Numbered from the stretch's first letter, positions 7,852 through 16,733 are shown. The stretch is DNA of 39,314 nucleotides from an uncultured Oscillospiraceae bacterium (GCA_944387755.1 CALXGC010000051.1:1-39314); one strand, 5' to 3'. The notes: generated from the letters alone by a model not told the origin. Numbers and translations: made by a program.

Positions 7852-7975
7852 CCCCTTCCGCCCCGCTTCGCCCGGCGCCTCCCCCGTCGTTTTTACCCCT
7901 TCCGCCCCGCTTCGCCCGGCGCCTCCCCCGTCGTTTTTACCCCTTCCGCCTCGCTTCGCTCGGCACCTCCCCCAA
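7852..7975. repeat. 44-bp tandem repeat, two full copies and one partial
   Basis: Units at 7852-7895 and 7896-7939 are identical over 44 bases (each begins CCCCTTCCGCCCCGCTTCGC and ends GTCGTTTTTA). A third, diverged unit begins at 7940 and runs into the hairpin CCTCCCCC-AAG-GGGGGAGG (7966-7984). It lies directly after nadE and belongs to the intergenic repeat family described at 10122. Confidence 0.85.
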
Positions 7976-8030
7976 GGGGGGAGGCTTTGGAGCATACAAC
8001 GGCCGTTGCCGTAGGGGCGGTCAAAGTCCG
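7976..8030. repeat. Intergenic repeat module
   Basis: After the hairpin, the bases GAGGCTTTGGAGC and then GGCCGTTGCCGTAGGGGCGG match modules in the repeat blocks at 10122-10680 and 31798-31935. Together with the tandem copies this fills the gap between nadE and the CHR genes; no promoter for the latter is evident here. Confidence 0.75.
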
Positions 8031-8083
8031 CCCCGAAAAACCACTGCAAAAACATTTTAACCAGAAGAAGGACGTTTCTCTCT

Positions 8084-8692
8084 ATGAATCTCTACGCAGA
8101 TCTGTTTTTGACCTTTGCCAAGGTGGGGGTATGCACCTTTGGCGGAGGCTATGCCATGCTCCCCATTCTCCAGCGGGAGGTGGTGGAGAAGAAGCGCTGG
8201 GCCGCCGAGGAGGAGCTCACCGACTACTTCGCCATCGGCCAGTGCACCCCCGGCGTCATTGCCGTGAACACCGCCACCTTCATCGGCCAGAAGTACGCGG
8301 GCAATCTGGGGGGGACCATCGCCACGCTGGGGGTGGTCTTTCCCAGCCTGGTGATTATCACCCTCATCGCCGCCTTCCTCACCAACTTTGCGGAGATCCC
8401 GGCGGTGCAGCACGCCCTGGCGGGGATTAACGCCGCCGTAGTGGCCCTCATCGCCGTCAGCGTTCTCAAGCTGGGGAAGAGCACCCTGAAGAACGCCCCG
8501 TCGGTGTGTATTTTCCTGGCGGTGCTGCTTCTCTCTGAGCTGGGCGGCCTGCTGGGCCTGCCCGCGGACACCCCGGCGGGGAAGGCTTTGGACCTGCTGG
8601 CCTCTCCGGTGACGCTGGTGGTTCTGGCCGGCGTGACGGGGGTTCTGCTGGCCCGGTGCGCCGGGTCCCGGAAGGGGGGCGGGGAGAAGTGA
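8084..8692 (+). CDS. CHR-family transporter, first half-size subunit
   Basis: Membrane protein of 202 residues, one CHR (chromate transporter) domain. It shows the family's FAKVGVCTFGGGYAMLPIL start, and the FAIGQCTPGVIAVNTATFIG motif, with about five or six hydrophobic segments. Long ChrA proteins carry two such domains in one chain; here they are separate genes, the short-chain pair type in which both proteins are needed and insert in opposite orientations (established for Bacillus ChrAB-type pairs). It overlaps its partner by 4 bases. Chromate efflux is the named family function, but for gut bacteria the real anion is uncertain. AGAAGGA precedes the ATG at some distance. Confidence 0.88.
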   Translation: MNLYADLFLTFAKVGVCTFGGGYAMLPILQREVVEKKRWAAEEELTDYFAIGQCTPGVIAVNTATFIGQKYAGNLGGTIATLGVVFPSLVIITLIAAFLTNFAEIPAVQHALAGINAAVVALIAVSVLKLGKSTLKNAPSVCIFLAVLLLSELGGLLGLPADTPAGKALDLLASPVTLVVLAGVTGVLLARCAGSRKGGGEK

Positions 8693-9285
8693 TCTACCTG
8701 CGCCTGTTCTTTGAGTTCTTCAAAACCGGCCTGTTCTCCGTGGGCGGCGGGCTGGCCACCATCCCCTTTCTCCAGCACATGGGCGAGACCACCGGCTGGT
8801 TCACCAACCAGGAGCTCACCACCATGATTGCCGTCTCCGAGTCCACCCCCGGCCCCATGGGGGTAAACATGGCCACCTATGTGGGCTATCACATGGGGAG
8901 CGCGGCGGGGCTGGGCGGCGGCCTGGGGGGGATTATCGGGGCGGTTATCGCCACCCTGGGCCTTGTGGCCCCCTCTATCATTGTGATTTTGATCATCGCC
9001 CGCTTCCTGCAGAAATTCCGCCGCAGCAAGCTGGTGGAGGCCATTTTCAGCGGCCTGCGCCCCGCCTCCACCGCTCTCATTGTGGTGGCCGGCCTCAGCG
9101 TGGCCCTGTCCGTCTTCTTTGCCGCCGACAATTCCTCTCCGGACAGCTTCCCGGCGGTGCAGTGGAACGCGGTGCTTCTGGCCGCGGCGGTGTTCGTGTG
9201 CATGAAGTGGACGCCGCTGAAAAAGCTTCACCCCATCTGCTTCATTGCCGCGGCGGCGGCAATCGGCGTGCTGTTCCAGTTTTAA
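8689..9285 (+). CDS. CHR-family transporter, second half-size subunit
   Basis: Membrane protein of 198 residues and the second CHR domain of the pair: FFKTGLFSVGGGLATIPFLQ, then VSESTPGPMGVNMATYVGY and several hydrophobic segments. The start is GTG at 8689, in the overlap GTGA with the stop of the first subunit, and preceded by a G-rich ribosome site, so the two are translationally coupled. It ends just before a bidirectional terminator shared with mntP. Its N-terminal motif differs from the first half in the expected way for the two-gene transporters. Confidence 0.88.
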   Translation: MIYLRLFFEFFKTGLFSVGGGLATIPFLQHMGETTGWFTNQELTTMIAVSESTPGPMGVNMATYVGYHMGSAAGLGGGLGGIIGAVIATLGLVAPSIIVILIIARFLQKFRRSKLVEAIFSGLRPASTALIVVAGLSVALSVFFAADNSSPDSFPAVQWNAVLLAAAVFVCMKWTPLKKLHPICFIAAAAAIGVLFQF

Positions 9286-9293
9286 AATCCGCG

Positions 9294-9334
9294 AAAAAAG
9301 GGCCGCGCAGCGCAACAGCCGCGCGGCCCTTTTT
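9294..9334. terminator. Bidirectional terminator between CHR genes and mntP
   Basis: GGGCCGCGC (9300-9308) pairs with GCGCGGCCC (9321-9329), flanked by A6 on the left and T5 on the right, so it can work for both converging transcripts. Confidence 0.9.
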
Positions 9335-9895
9335 CTATCCCAGAACGCCCAGGTGCTCCAGAAGGATTTTCGTGCCCATCAGAATCAGGACGGTTCCCCC
9401 GGCCAGCTCCGCCAGGGCCTTTCCCCTCGCCCCCACGATTCCCCCGGTCTGTACGCCGGTGGCGGACAGAATGCAGGTGGTGACGCCGATAAGCGTCACC
9501 GCCGGGACGACCGGCACCTTCAGAAAGGCGAAGGTGATGCCCACCGTCAGGGCGTCAATGCTGGTGGCCACCGCCAGGGGGAGCATGGCGCCCGCTCCGA
9601 AGGAGGCCCCCACCTCTTCTTCCCCGCTGCGGGACTCCCGAATCATGTTCAGGCCGATGAGCCCCAGCAAAACAAAGGCGATCCAGTGGTCCACGCTGGT
9701 GATGAAGGCCTGAAACTGCACCCCCAGCAGCCAGCCCAGAAAGGGCATCAGCGCCTGAAAGCCGCCGAACCAGAGCCCGGCGGTCAGGGCGTGCCGGAGC
9801 CGCACCCGCCCGGCGGACAGCCCCTTGCACACGGAGACCGCGAAGGCGTCCATAGACAGCCCCACGGCCAGAAGAAACAGTTCTGCCGTTCCCAT
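9335..9895 (-). CDS. mntP: Manganese efflux pump MntP
   Basis: Inner-membrane Mn2+ exporter of 186 residues with about six helices. It shows the two repeat motifs with the transport aspartates, GLSMDAFAVSVCKGL (Asp16) and ATSIDALTVG (Asp114), as in the characterised E. coli protein. ATG 9895 has GGAGG 7 bases upstream, so it is preferred to the TTG just before. The leader carries a manganese riboswitch and an intrinsic terminator. This supports the role: expression rises when Mn2+ is high. Confidence 0.94.
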   Translation of the reverse strand: MGTAELFLLAVGLSMDAFAVSVCKGLSAGRVRLRHALTAGLWFGGFQALMPFLGWLLGVQFQAFITSVDHWIAFVLLGLIGLNMIRESRSGEEEVGASFGAGAMLPLAVATSIDALTVGITFAFLKVPVVPAVTLIGVTTCILSATGVQTGGIVGARGKALAELAGGTVLILMGTKILLEHLGVLG

Positions 9896-9962
9896 CAAAA
9901 TTCCTCCTCACAGTGGTCTGCGGGGCCGGAGGGGGCATCTCCCCCCGGTCCCGCCGGCGCAT

Positions 9963-10004
9963 AAAAAAAGAGACTGATCCGTTCCGGCGGAACAGATAAG
10001 TCTC
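9963..10004 (-). terminator. Riboswitch expression platform: intrinsic terminator
   Basis: On the minus strand a long hairpin (10004-9970; outer arms GAGACT and AGTCTC, inner arms GTTCC and GGAAC) is followed by seven Ts (9969-9963). It lies between the aptamer and mntP, 68 bases before the start codon, and would stop transcription unless the aptamer prevents its folding. Confidence 0.85.
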
Positions 10005-10005
10005 G

Positions 10006-10085
10006 TCATAAAAGGCAGAACCAGAGCCGCAGCCCAGTGTGTTGACCCTGCCGCGCCCATGCGCCGACTACTCCCTTATTGTGCA
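10006..10085 (-). ncRNA. yybP-ykoY manganese riboswitch aptamer
   Basis: The minus-strand leader of mntP contains AAGGGAGTAGTC (10077-10066), then GGTCAACACACTGGG (10046-10032) and a closing CTGCCTTTTAT (10016-10006). These match the conserved GGGGAGUAG and GUCAACA elements of the yybP-ykoY family, known to bind Mn2+ and control mntP-type exporters. A GGCAG/CTGCC pairing can enclose the middle part. The boundaries are approximate; a covariance search would fix them. Confidence 0.85.
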
Positions 10086-10091
10086 GGGTTT

Positions 10092-10121
10092 ATCCTATCA
10101 CAGGGCCTTCCGCCCTGTCAA
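10092..10121 (-). promoter_or_regulatory. Promoter for the mntP riboswitch transcript
   Basis: On the minus strand TTGACA (10121-10116), 18 bases, TAGGAT (10097-10092). The -35 is perfect. The transcript would begin just before the aptamer. Confidence 0.7.
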
Positions 10122-10134
10122 GGAGAAAAAGCGC

Positions 10135-10286
10135 GGGCGCGCCGGGCCGTCGCGCCCCACGGATAGGTCCGCCATTTGCCCCCTTTTGAAAGGGGGTGCC
10201 GCCGAAGGCGGCGGGGGATTGTGCAACGGCGGGCGCGCCGGGTCGTCGCGCCCCACACACGGCCGTTGTTGCCGTAGGGGCGGCCC
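10135..10286. repeat. Duplicated element, copy 1
   Basis: About 152 bases repeated at an offset of exactly 330 with few mismatches. It contains the hairpins CCCCCTTTTGAAAGGGGG and GCCGCC-GAA-GGCGGC, then GGGGGATTGTGCAACGGCGG and CACACACGGCCGTTGTTGCC. Confidence 0.88.
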
Positions 10287-10464
10287 TTGCGGCCGCCCGC
10301 CGGTTTACCCCCCTCCGCCTCGCTTCGCTTGGCGCCTCCCCCGGAGGGGGAGGCTTTGGAGCAGCAACGTCCGTTGTTGCCGTAGGGGCGGCCTGCGGCC
10401 GCCCGCCGGTTTAACCCCCTCCGCCTCGCTTCGCTCGGCACCTCCCCCGGAGGGGGAGGCTTTT

Positions 10465-10616
10465 GGGCGCGCCGGACCGCCGCGCCCCGCGGATACGTCC
10501 GCCATTTGCCCCCTTTTGAAAGGGGGTGCCGCCGAAGGCGGCGGGGGATTGTGCAACGGCGGGCGCGCCGAGTCGTCGCGCCCCACACACGGCCGTTGTT
10601 GCCGTAGGGGTGGCCC
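10465..10616. repeat. Duplicated element, copy 2
   Basis: Second copy of the element at 10135, same orientation, 330 bases downstream. The differences cluster in the first 35 bases (for example GGATACGTCC against GGATAGGTCC) and at the end. Confidence 0.88.
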
Positions 10617-10680
10617 GAAGGGCCGGGGGGGATTCCAAACCGGCGGGCGCACAATGTGCGCCCCTACGTCTGCGCAGAGC

Positions 10681-11358
10681 TTAACTTTGGGCGGAGGAGG
10701 GGAGCAGGGCGTAGAGGAGGGAGGGCCGCCCTCCGGTGTCGTAGTTCATTCGGCTGGAGGCCTCGCCCCGGCCCACCAGGTAGGTGAGGTACCGGCGGAC
10801 GGTGACGGAGGACAGGCCCGTCCATTCAGCCAGCGCCTCGCAGGTGCAGCCCTCCGGCGGGGCCTGGCCCAGGCGGGCGCGCACCCGCTCCAGGGTGTCC
10901 GCCTGGAGGCCCTTGGGGAGGGCGTGGGGTCCGGCCAGCAGGGAGTCCAGCTCCGCCTGACTGACGCTCTCGTGGGCGGAGAGGGCCTCCCGGTGGCGGC
11001 AGAAGGCGTCCAGAGCCTGCTGAAAGCGCTGGGCGGTGAAGGGCTTGACCAGATAGTCCACCACCCCCAGCTTCAGCAGGGCGTCCACTGTGCGGCTGTC
11101 GTTGGCGGCCGTCACCATGACGGCGTCCAGGAAAATTTCCTCCGCCCGCAGGGCCCGGAGCAGCTCCAGGCCGTTCATGCGGGGCATATAGACGTCCAGA
11201 ATCAGCAGGTCGGCGGGGCGGCGGCGGAGCCAGTCCAGGGCCTCCTCCCCGGTGCGGAAGCCGGCGGCCAGGGCAAACCGGGGGTCGCGGGCCAGAAAGC
11301 TCCGGTTGATGGCGGCGATCATGGGGTCGTCCTCCACGATGACGGCGCGGTATTTCAA
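10681..11358 (-). CDS. Response regulator, CitB/DcuR-like
   Basis: Cytoplasmic two-component regulator of 225 residues. The receiver domain (1-120) has the acidic pair Glu9-Asp10-Asp11 region, phospho-acceptor Asp55 (LLILDVYMPRMNG), Thr83 and Lys105 (YLVKPF). The C-terminal half (about 150-215) carries a helix-turn-helix (CEALAEWTGLSSVTVRRYLTYL) followed by a YDTGGRPSLLY ending, the pattern of the CitB/DcuR/MalR group that controls di- and tricarboxylate uptake and metabolism. It overlaps the kinase gene by 4 bases (ATGA). No carboxylate transporter is adjacent, so the target genes are elsewhere; the TRAP genes at 32807 are a possibility only. Confidence 0.9.
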   Translation of the reverse strand: MKYRAVIVEDDPMIAAINRSFLARDPRFALAAGFRTGEEALDWLRRRPADLLILDVYMPRMNGLELLRALRAEEIFLDAVMVTAANDSRTVDALLKLGVVDYLVKPFTAQRFQQALDAFCRHREALSAHESVSQAELDSLLAGPHALPKGLQADTLERVRARLGQAPPEGCTCEALAEWTGLSSVTVRRYLTYLVGRGEASSRMNYDTGGRPSLLYALLPSSAQS

Positions 11359-13013
11359 GTCTGATCAACTCCTGAGAGGCGGTTCTGGTCCGGCGGGTCC
11401 GTCCGGACGGAGGGATTGGCGGGGAAGCGGAGGAAGAAGGCGGTGCCCCCCTTGGGGTCGCTCTCCACCCGGATGGTCCCGTGGTACAGCTCGGTCAGCT
11501 CCTTGACCTGGGAGAGGCCAAGGCCCCGGCCTCTCCCCTTGGTGGAGACGCCGGGCTCGAAGATGCGGGGGAGCAGCTCCTGGGGAATGCCGGGGCCGGT
11601 GTCCTCCACGCACAGGAACAGGCCCTCCGGCTGTTCCACCACGGAGACGCGGATCTCCTTCAGCTTCCGGGAGGAGCGGTCCAGGGACTCCGACGCGTTT
11701 TCAATCAGGTTGCCCAGCACCGTCACCAGCACGCCGGAGGGCAGCACGTGCTCCTCCCCGGACAGGGTGCTTTTGGGGTCCAGCTGGAGGTGGACGCCCA
11801 GCTCCGCGGCCCGGCTGGCCTTGCCCACCAGAAGGGCGGCCGCTGCGGCGTCCTGAATCTGGTTCATCACCCGGCTCACCGACTGGTGGTGGACCTGGGA
11901 GATGTCCATGATATACTGCTCCGCCTGCTCCGGCTTGCCCAGCTGAATCAGTCCCAGAATGGTGTGGAGCTTGTTGAGAAATTCGTGGGTATAGGCCCGC
12001 ATGGCGTCCACCAGGTGCCGGCTTCCAGTGAGCTCCTCGGCCAGGGCGGTCACTTCCGTGCGGTCCCGGAAGATGGCCACCGCCCCCACCAGGACGCCGT
12101 CCTCCCAGATGGGCATCCGGTCGGAGAGGGCCTCCTGGGTGCCGGGCATTTTATGCAGGTGGACGTTGTACTCCGCCTTCTGGGTGGACAGCAGCCGGGG
12201 GAGCTGGGAGCCGGGGTAGATCTCCAGCAGGGGCCGGCCCTGGACGTCGGAGAGCTTTTTGGCGTGGAACATCTTCAGGCAGGCGGAGTTCATGTAGGTG
12301 ATCCGGGCGTCCCGGTCGATGGCCAGAATGCCCTCCTCCAGGGTCTCCAGGATGTCCTCCCGGAGGAGAAAGAGGCGGCGGAAGGCGTCGGGCTCATAGC
12401 CCATCAGGGCTCCCTTGATGGAGCCGGACAGGCGCCGGGAGAGGAACAGCGCCGCCCCCGCCGACAGAGCGGTGAGAAGGAGGAAGGCCCCGGCCATGGT
12501 GTACACCAGCCGGCTGACGCTGCGCACGCCGATGCCCACCGAGACGAAGCCCAAAAACGTCCCGTCCGCGTCGGACACGGAGGCCATCGCCCGGCGCTCC
12601 ACCTGGGAGATGCCCGCGCCGGTGTCCACATGGGCGCTCTCCCCGTGGAAGACGGGCAGGGAGCGGTAGCCCGGATAGATGGTCCCGATGTCGGAGGAGA
12701 CCGGGCTGTAGCGGACATAGCCCTCCCGGTCCACCACCACAATGGCGTCGATGTCCCGCACGCGGGAGATGGTGCTGTTCAGGTAGTAGGTGAGGGTGGC
12801 GTTGCTGCTCCGGTCGGCCAGCACGTCGGCGACCTTGGGGGACTGGGCCAGCACCTGGGCGGAGTTCATCAGGTTCCGGTCCATATTCTGGTACTCCATA
12901 TACAGGGAGAACAGCAGGGTGGCGGTCATGCCCAGTCCCGCGGTGGTCAGCACCAGGAACAGGCTGAAGGAGCGGATGCGCTGGCGGATGGTCCGTTTGG
13001 TCCGGCGTTTCAT
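11355..13013 (-). CDS. Sensor histidine kinase, CitA/DcuS-like
   Basis: Membrane kinase of 552 residues. TM1 (about 17-39) and TM2 (about 168-191) flank an extracellular PAS/cache-like sensor domain (40-167), which has RYSP and GxxxGFVSVG elements as in CitA/DcuS sensors. Next come a cytoplasmic PAS domain (about 220-320, LEEGILAIDRDARITYMNSA), the phospho-acceptor His343 in RAYTHEFLNKLHTILGLIQL (SpoOB-type helix) and a HATPase domain (NLIENASESL, VEDTGPGIP, GRGRGLGLS). The family senses external C4-dicarboxylates or citrate. The ATG follows GAGGAGG and the promoter at 13052 is a perfect consensus. Confidence 0.92.
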   Translation of the reverse strand: MKRRTKRTIRQRIRSFSLFLVLTTAGLGMTATLLFSLYMEYQNMDRNLMNSAQVLAQSPKVADVLADRSSNATLTYYLNSTISRVRDIDAIVVVDREGYVRYSPVSSDIGTIYPGYRSLPVFHGESAHVDTGAGISQVERRAMASVSDADGTFLGFVSVGIGVRSVSRLVYTMAGAFLLLTALSAGAALFLSRRLSGSIKGALMGYEPDAFRRLFLLREDILETLEEGILAIDRDARITYMNSACLKMFHAKKLSDVQGRPLLEIYPGSQLPRLLSTQKAEYNVHLHKMPGTQEALSDRMPIWEDGVLVGAVAIFRDRTEVTALAEELTGSRHLVDAMRAYTHEFLNKLHTILGLIQLGKPEQAEQYIMDISQVHHQSVSRVMNQIQDAAAAALLVGKASRAAELGVHLQLDPKSTLSGEEHVLPSGVLVTVLGNLIENASESLDRSSRKLKEIRVSVVEQPEGLFLCVEDTGPGIPQELLPRIFEPGVSTKGRGRGLGLSQVKELTELYHGTIRVESDPKGGTAFFLRFPANPSVRTDPPDQNRLSGVDQT

Positions 13014-13051
13014 AGGGACGGCCTCCTCTCTGTCCGGCGGTATCTACTTCT

Positions 13052-13080
13052 ATTATAAAGAAATCCTATATAACTGTCAA
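13052..13080 (-). promoter_or_regulatory. Perfect-consensus promoter for the two-component operon
   Basis: On the minus strand TTGACA (13080-13075), 17 bases, TATAAT (13057-13052): all 12 positions match sigma-A consensus with ideal spacing, unusual for a sensor operon. Confidence 0.9.
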
Positions 13081-13084
13081 ACAG

Positions 13085-13099
13085 ATGTAAGAATTACAT
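13085..13099. promoter_or_regulatory. Inverted repeat between the divergent promoters
   Basis: ATGTAA-GAA-TTACAT, a perfect 6-base inverted repeat 5 bases upstream of the -35 of the two-component promoter and 41 bases upstream of the -35 of the atp promoter. Possible operator for the response regulator; no binding evidence. Confidence 0.4.
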
Positions 13100-13140
13100 A
13101 AAAATTTTCCGGTGTTTTATTTTTTTTAGTTTCAAAAGGC

Positions 13141-13169
13141 TGTACAAACGGGGGAGGGGACGCTAAGAT
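13141..13169 (+). promoter_or_regulatory. Promoter candidate for the atp operon
   Basis: TGTACA (13141-13146), 17 bases, TAAGAT (13164-13169): four of six in each box. The leader to the TTG start of atpB is about 25 bases. Confidence 0.45.
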
Positions 13170-13201
13170 AAGCGCGAAAATTTCAGAGGGGAGGGAGGAC
13201 C

Positions 13202-13891
13202 TTGGAGGGACTCAGAGAGGAGCTGACCGCCCAGCTTGAGAATCCGGTGGCCTTTACCATACCCGTGCTGGGAGGAATCCCGGTGGCGGAGTCGGTGGTG
13301 ACGTCGTGGGTGATTATGGCGGCGCTGACCCTGGCGGCCATTGCCCTCACCCGGAATTTAAAGCCGGTTCCGGGGCGGCGGCAGCTGGTGCTGGAGATGT
13401 TCGTGGGGCTGATCAACAGCTTCAGCCGGGAGATCATCGGCCGGGAGTGGCGGCGCTTCGCCCCCTGGCTGGGGACGGTGGCGCTGTATATCGCCTGCGC
13501 CAACCTGTGCGGCATTGCGGGGCTGATCCCCCCCACAAAGAATCTCAACGTCACGGCGGCCCTGGGGCTGAGCAGCATGGCGGTGATTTACTCCGCGGCC
13601 TTCCGGGTGCGGGGCCTCCGGGGGGGATTCGGACAGTTTTTAAAGCCGTCCCCGGTGATGCTGCCCATCAATCTGATGGAGATTCTCATCCGGCCCCTGT
13701 CCCTGTGCATGCGGCTGTTCGGCAACGTGCTGGCTGCCTTCATTGTGATGGAGCTGGTGAAGCTGCTGGCCCCGGCGGTGGTCCCCGTGGCCTTCAGCCT
13801 GTATTTCGACATCTTCGACGGCCTGATTCAGACCATTGTGTTTGTGTTTCTGACCACGATATTCATCGGGGAAGCTCTGGAAGAGGAGTAG
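13202..13891 (+). CDS. atpB: F-type ATP synthase subunit a
   Basis: Membrane subunit of 229 residues that forms the ion half-channels of the FO motor. It has about five helices; the essential arginine is Arg171 in RPLSLCMRLFGNVLAAF, and NLCGIAGLIPPTKNLNVTAAL is also typical. The start is TTG at 13202, three bases after GGAGGGAGGA; no ATG or GTG fits. First gene of an eight-gene operon in the usual order. No atpI is present upstream. Confidence 0.93.
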   Translation: MEGLREELTAQLENPVAFTIPVLGGIPVAESVVTSWVIMAALTLAAIALTRNLKPVPGRRQLVLEMFVGLINSFSREIIGREWRRFAPWLGTVALYIACANLCGIAGLIPPTKNLNVTAALGLSSMAVIYSAAFRVRGLRGGFGQFLKPSPVMLPINLMEILIRPLSLCMRLFGNVLAAFIVMELVKLLAPAVVPVAFSLYFDIFDGLIQTIVFVFLTTIFIGEALEEE

Positions 13892-13928
13892 AGCTCCGGA
13901 AAAAATCAAAGATTTGGAGGAGATTGTT

Positions 13929-14144
13929 ATGACAGTTACCATCGCGGCGGCCATCGCGGTCGTCACCAGCACCCTCTCCGGCGTGGGCATTGCCTTCGCC
14001 ACCGGAAAGGCCGCCGAGGCCATCGCCCGGCAGCCGGAGGCCGCGGGTCAGATCCGCAGCACCATGCTCATCGGCTGCGCCCTGGCGGAGGCCACCGCCA
14101 TCTACGCGTTTATTACCGCCCTGGCCATTCTGATTCTGGGCTGA
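13929..14144 (+). CDS. atpE: F-type ATP synthase subunit c
   Basis: Rotor-ring proteolipid of 71 residues, two helices joined by the ARQPEA loop (34-39). The ion-binding carboxylate is Glu54 (ALAEATAIY). Compared with the Na+-binding c subunit of Ilyobacter (ligands Gln32, Glu65, Ser66), the Gln position is Ile21 and the Ser position is Ala55 here, so proton coupling is more likely than sodium; the Tyr of that site is kept. ATG 13929 follows GGAGGA; an in-frame start 5 codons earlier would overlap the ribosome site. Confidence 0.93.
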   Translation: MTVTIAAAIAVVTSTLSGVGIAFATGKAAEAIARQPEAAGQIRSTMLIGCALAEATAIYAFITALAILILG

Positions 14145-14176
14145 GGGAACGTCCGGCGGGAGAGGAGGAATACGCC

Positions 14177-14662
14177 GTGCTGGATATCGATCTCTGGACG
14201 GTCCTGTGGACCGGCGTCAACCTGATTGTGCTCTACCTGCTTCTGCGGCATTTTCTCTTCAAGCCGGTGACGAAGGTGATGGAGGAACGCGCCCAGGCCA
14301 TCGAGGACGGCCTCGCCCAGGCAGAGCAGGCGAAGCGGGCCGCCCAGACCCTGGAGCGGGAGAACGAGGAGAGGCTGGCGCAGGTCCGCAGCCAGGCCGA
14401 CCAGATTGTCTCCCAGGCCAGGGACCAGGGGAAGCTGGCCTACGACCAGATCATCGCCTCCGCCCAGGCGGACGCCCAGGCCATCCGGGCCGGCGCCCAG
14501 GCCCAGGCTGAGGCGGAGCGCCGGCAGATGCTCCAGGACGTGCGGCGGCAGGCGGTGTCCCTGACCCTGCTGGCGGCGGCCAGGGTGTCCGGCCAGGCCA
14601 TGGACCGGGAGAGCGACCGGGAGATGGCGGAGGACTTTCTGCGGGAGGCGGGTGATCTCTGA
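14177..14662 (+). CDS. atpF: F-type ATP synthase subunit b
   Basis: Peripheral-stalk subunit of 161 residues: one N-terminal helix (about 7-24, TVLWTGVNLIVLYLLLRHFL) followed by the FKPV hinge and a long charged, Ala- and Gln-rich coiled coil (30-150). The start is GTG at 14177 with AGAGGAGGAA 6 bases before it. Its TGA overlaps the ATG of atpH by one base (TGATG), giving coupled translation. Confidence 0.93.
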   Translation: MLDIDLWTVLWTGVNLIVLYLLLRHFLFKPVTKVMEERAQAIEDGLAQAEQAKRAAQTLERENEERLAQVRSQADQIVSQARDQGKLAYDQIIASAQADAQAIRAGAQAQAEAERRQMLQDVRRQAVSLTLLAAARVSGQAMDRESDREMAEDFLREAGDL

Positions 14663-15182
14663 TGGGAGAGCTGGCCGGACTGTATGCCCAGGCCTTCCTG
14701 GAGGCGGGGGGCGATGAGCGGCAGCTCGCCCGCTGCGCCGAAACCCTGGAGGGGACGCAGGCACTGTGGGCGGCTCTGGTAAGCCCCGCCGTGGAGCCGG
14801 AGGAGAAGGAGCGGGTGCTGGCCCGCCTGCCTGCCCTGGCGCCTCCCGGTCCGGTGGGGCGGCTTTTTGCCCTGATGGCCCGGAAGGGGCGCATATCCCT
14901 CCTGCCCGGCGTGGCGCAGGCCGCCCGGCGGCTGGCGCTGGAGCGGCAGGGGGGCGCGCTGGGGCGGCTGACCTGCGCCCGGCCCCTGGAGCCGGAGGTG
15001 CTGGAGCAGCTGAAGGGGACCCTGTGCCGCCTCCACAATCTGAAGGCGGTGGAGCTGGACGTGGCGGTGGACCCCGGACTGCTGGGGGGCTTCCGCCTGG
15101 AGCTCCAGGGCGTTACCTATGACAAGAGCGTGCGGGGCGGCTTGGACGCCCTGGCCCGGAGACTGGGAGGGGGAGACGCGGT

Positions 15183-15186
<4 letters not shown>
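14662..15186 (+). CDS. atpH: F-type ATP synthase subunit delta
   Basis: Peripheral-stalk subunit of 174 residues that links subunit b to the alpha3-beta3 head. It has the family's N-terminal helical part ([13 protein letters not shown]) and a C-terminal sheet part ending in [29 protein letters not shown], close to the conserved GG..i...D..ID.S....L signature, with YDKS where YDxS is usual. Sequence is poorly conserved in this family, and position in the operon confirms the call. Overlaps atpF by 1 base and atpA by 4. Confidence 0.92.
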
Positions 15187-16700
<1,514 letters not shown>

Positions 16701-16716
16701 GAAACCATTGTCCATG

Positions 16717-16733
16717 TCCCCGCTTCGCGGGGA
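16717..16733 (+). other. Hairpin between atpA and atpG
   Basis: TCCCCGC-TTC-GCGGGGA, a 7-bp stem with a 3-base loop in the 51-base gap, ending a few bases before the atpG ribosome site (GGGAGGAGG). Without a T-tract it is more likely an RNA-stability or translation element than a terminator. Confidence 0.55.

Larger units (their letters stand above)
10122..10680. repeat. Gene-free intergenic repeat block
   Basis: About 560 bases with no credible gene. It is made of modules: an outer duplicated element (10135-10286 and 10465-10616), and between the copies two adjacent units of the type CCGCCTCGCTTCGCT - hairpin GCCTCCCCC-GGA-GGGGGAGGC - TTTGGAGC - CGTTGTTGCCGTAGGGGCGGC - GCGGCCGCCCGCCGGTTTA. 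It ends with a GC-rich tail that runs to the stop of the response regulator gene. Related modules lie at 7850-8030 and 31798-31935. It resembles REP-like or MITE-like intergenic sequence rather than an insertion sequence, since no transposase is present. Confidence 0.85.

Noticed and set aside
7852..7984. CRISPR-like array
   Set aside because: The units are direct 44-base tandem copies without unique spacers, and no cas gene is present.
8084..9285. A single frameshifted ChrA gene
   Set aside because: Two separate half-size CHR proteins with a GTGA overlap are a known functional arrangement, and both halves are intact.
10122..10680. Insertion sequence
   Set aside because: No transposase frame, no clear terminal inverted repeats bounding the block, and the same modules recur singly between other genes.
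10039..11364. A 441-codon plus-strand frame over the repeat block and response regulator
   Set aside because: It mixes translated repeats and the antisense of a clear response regulator gene.
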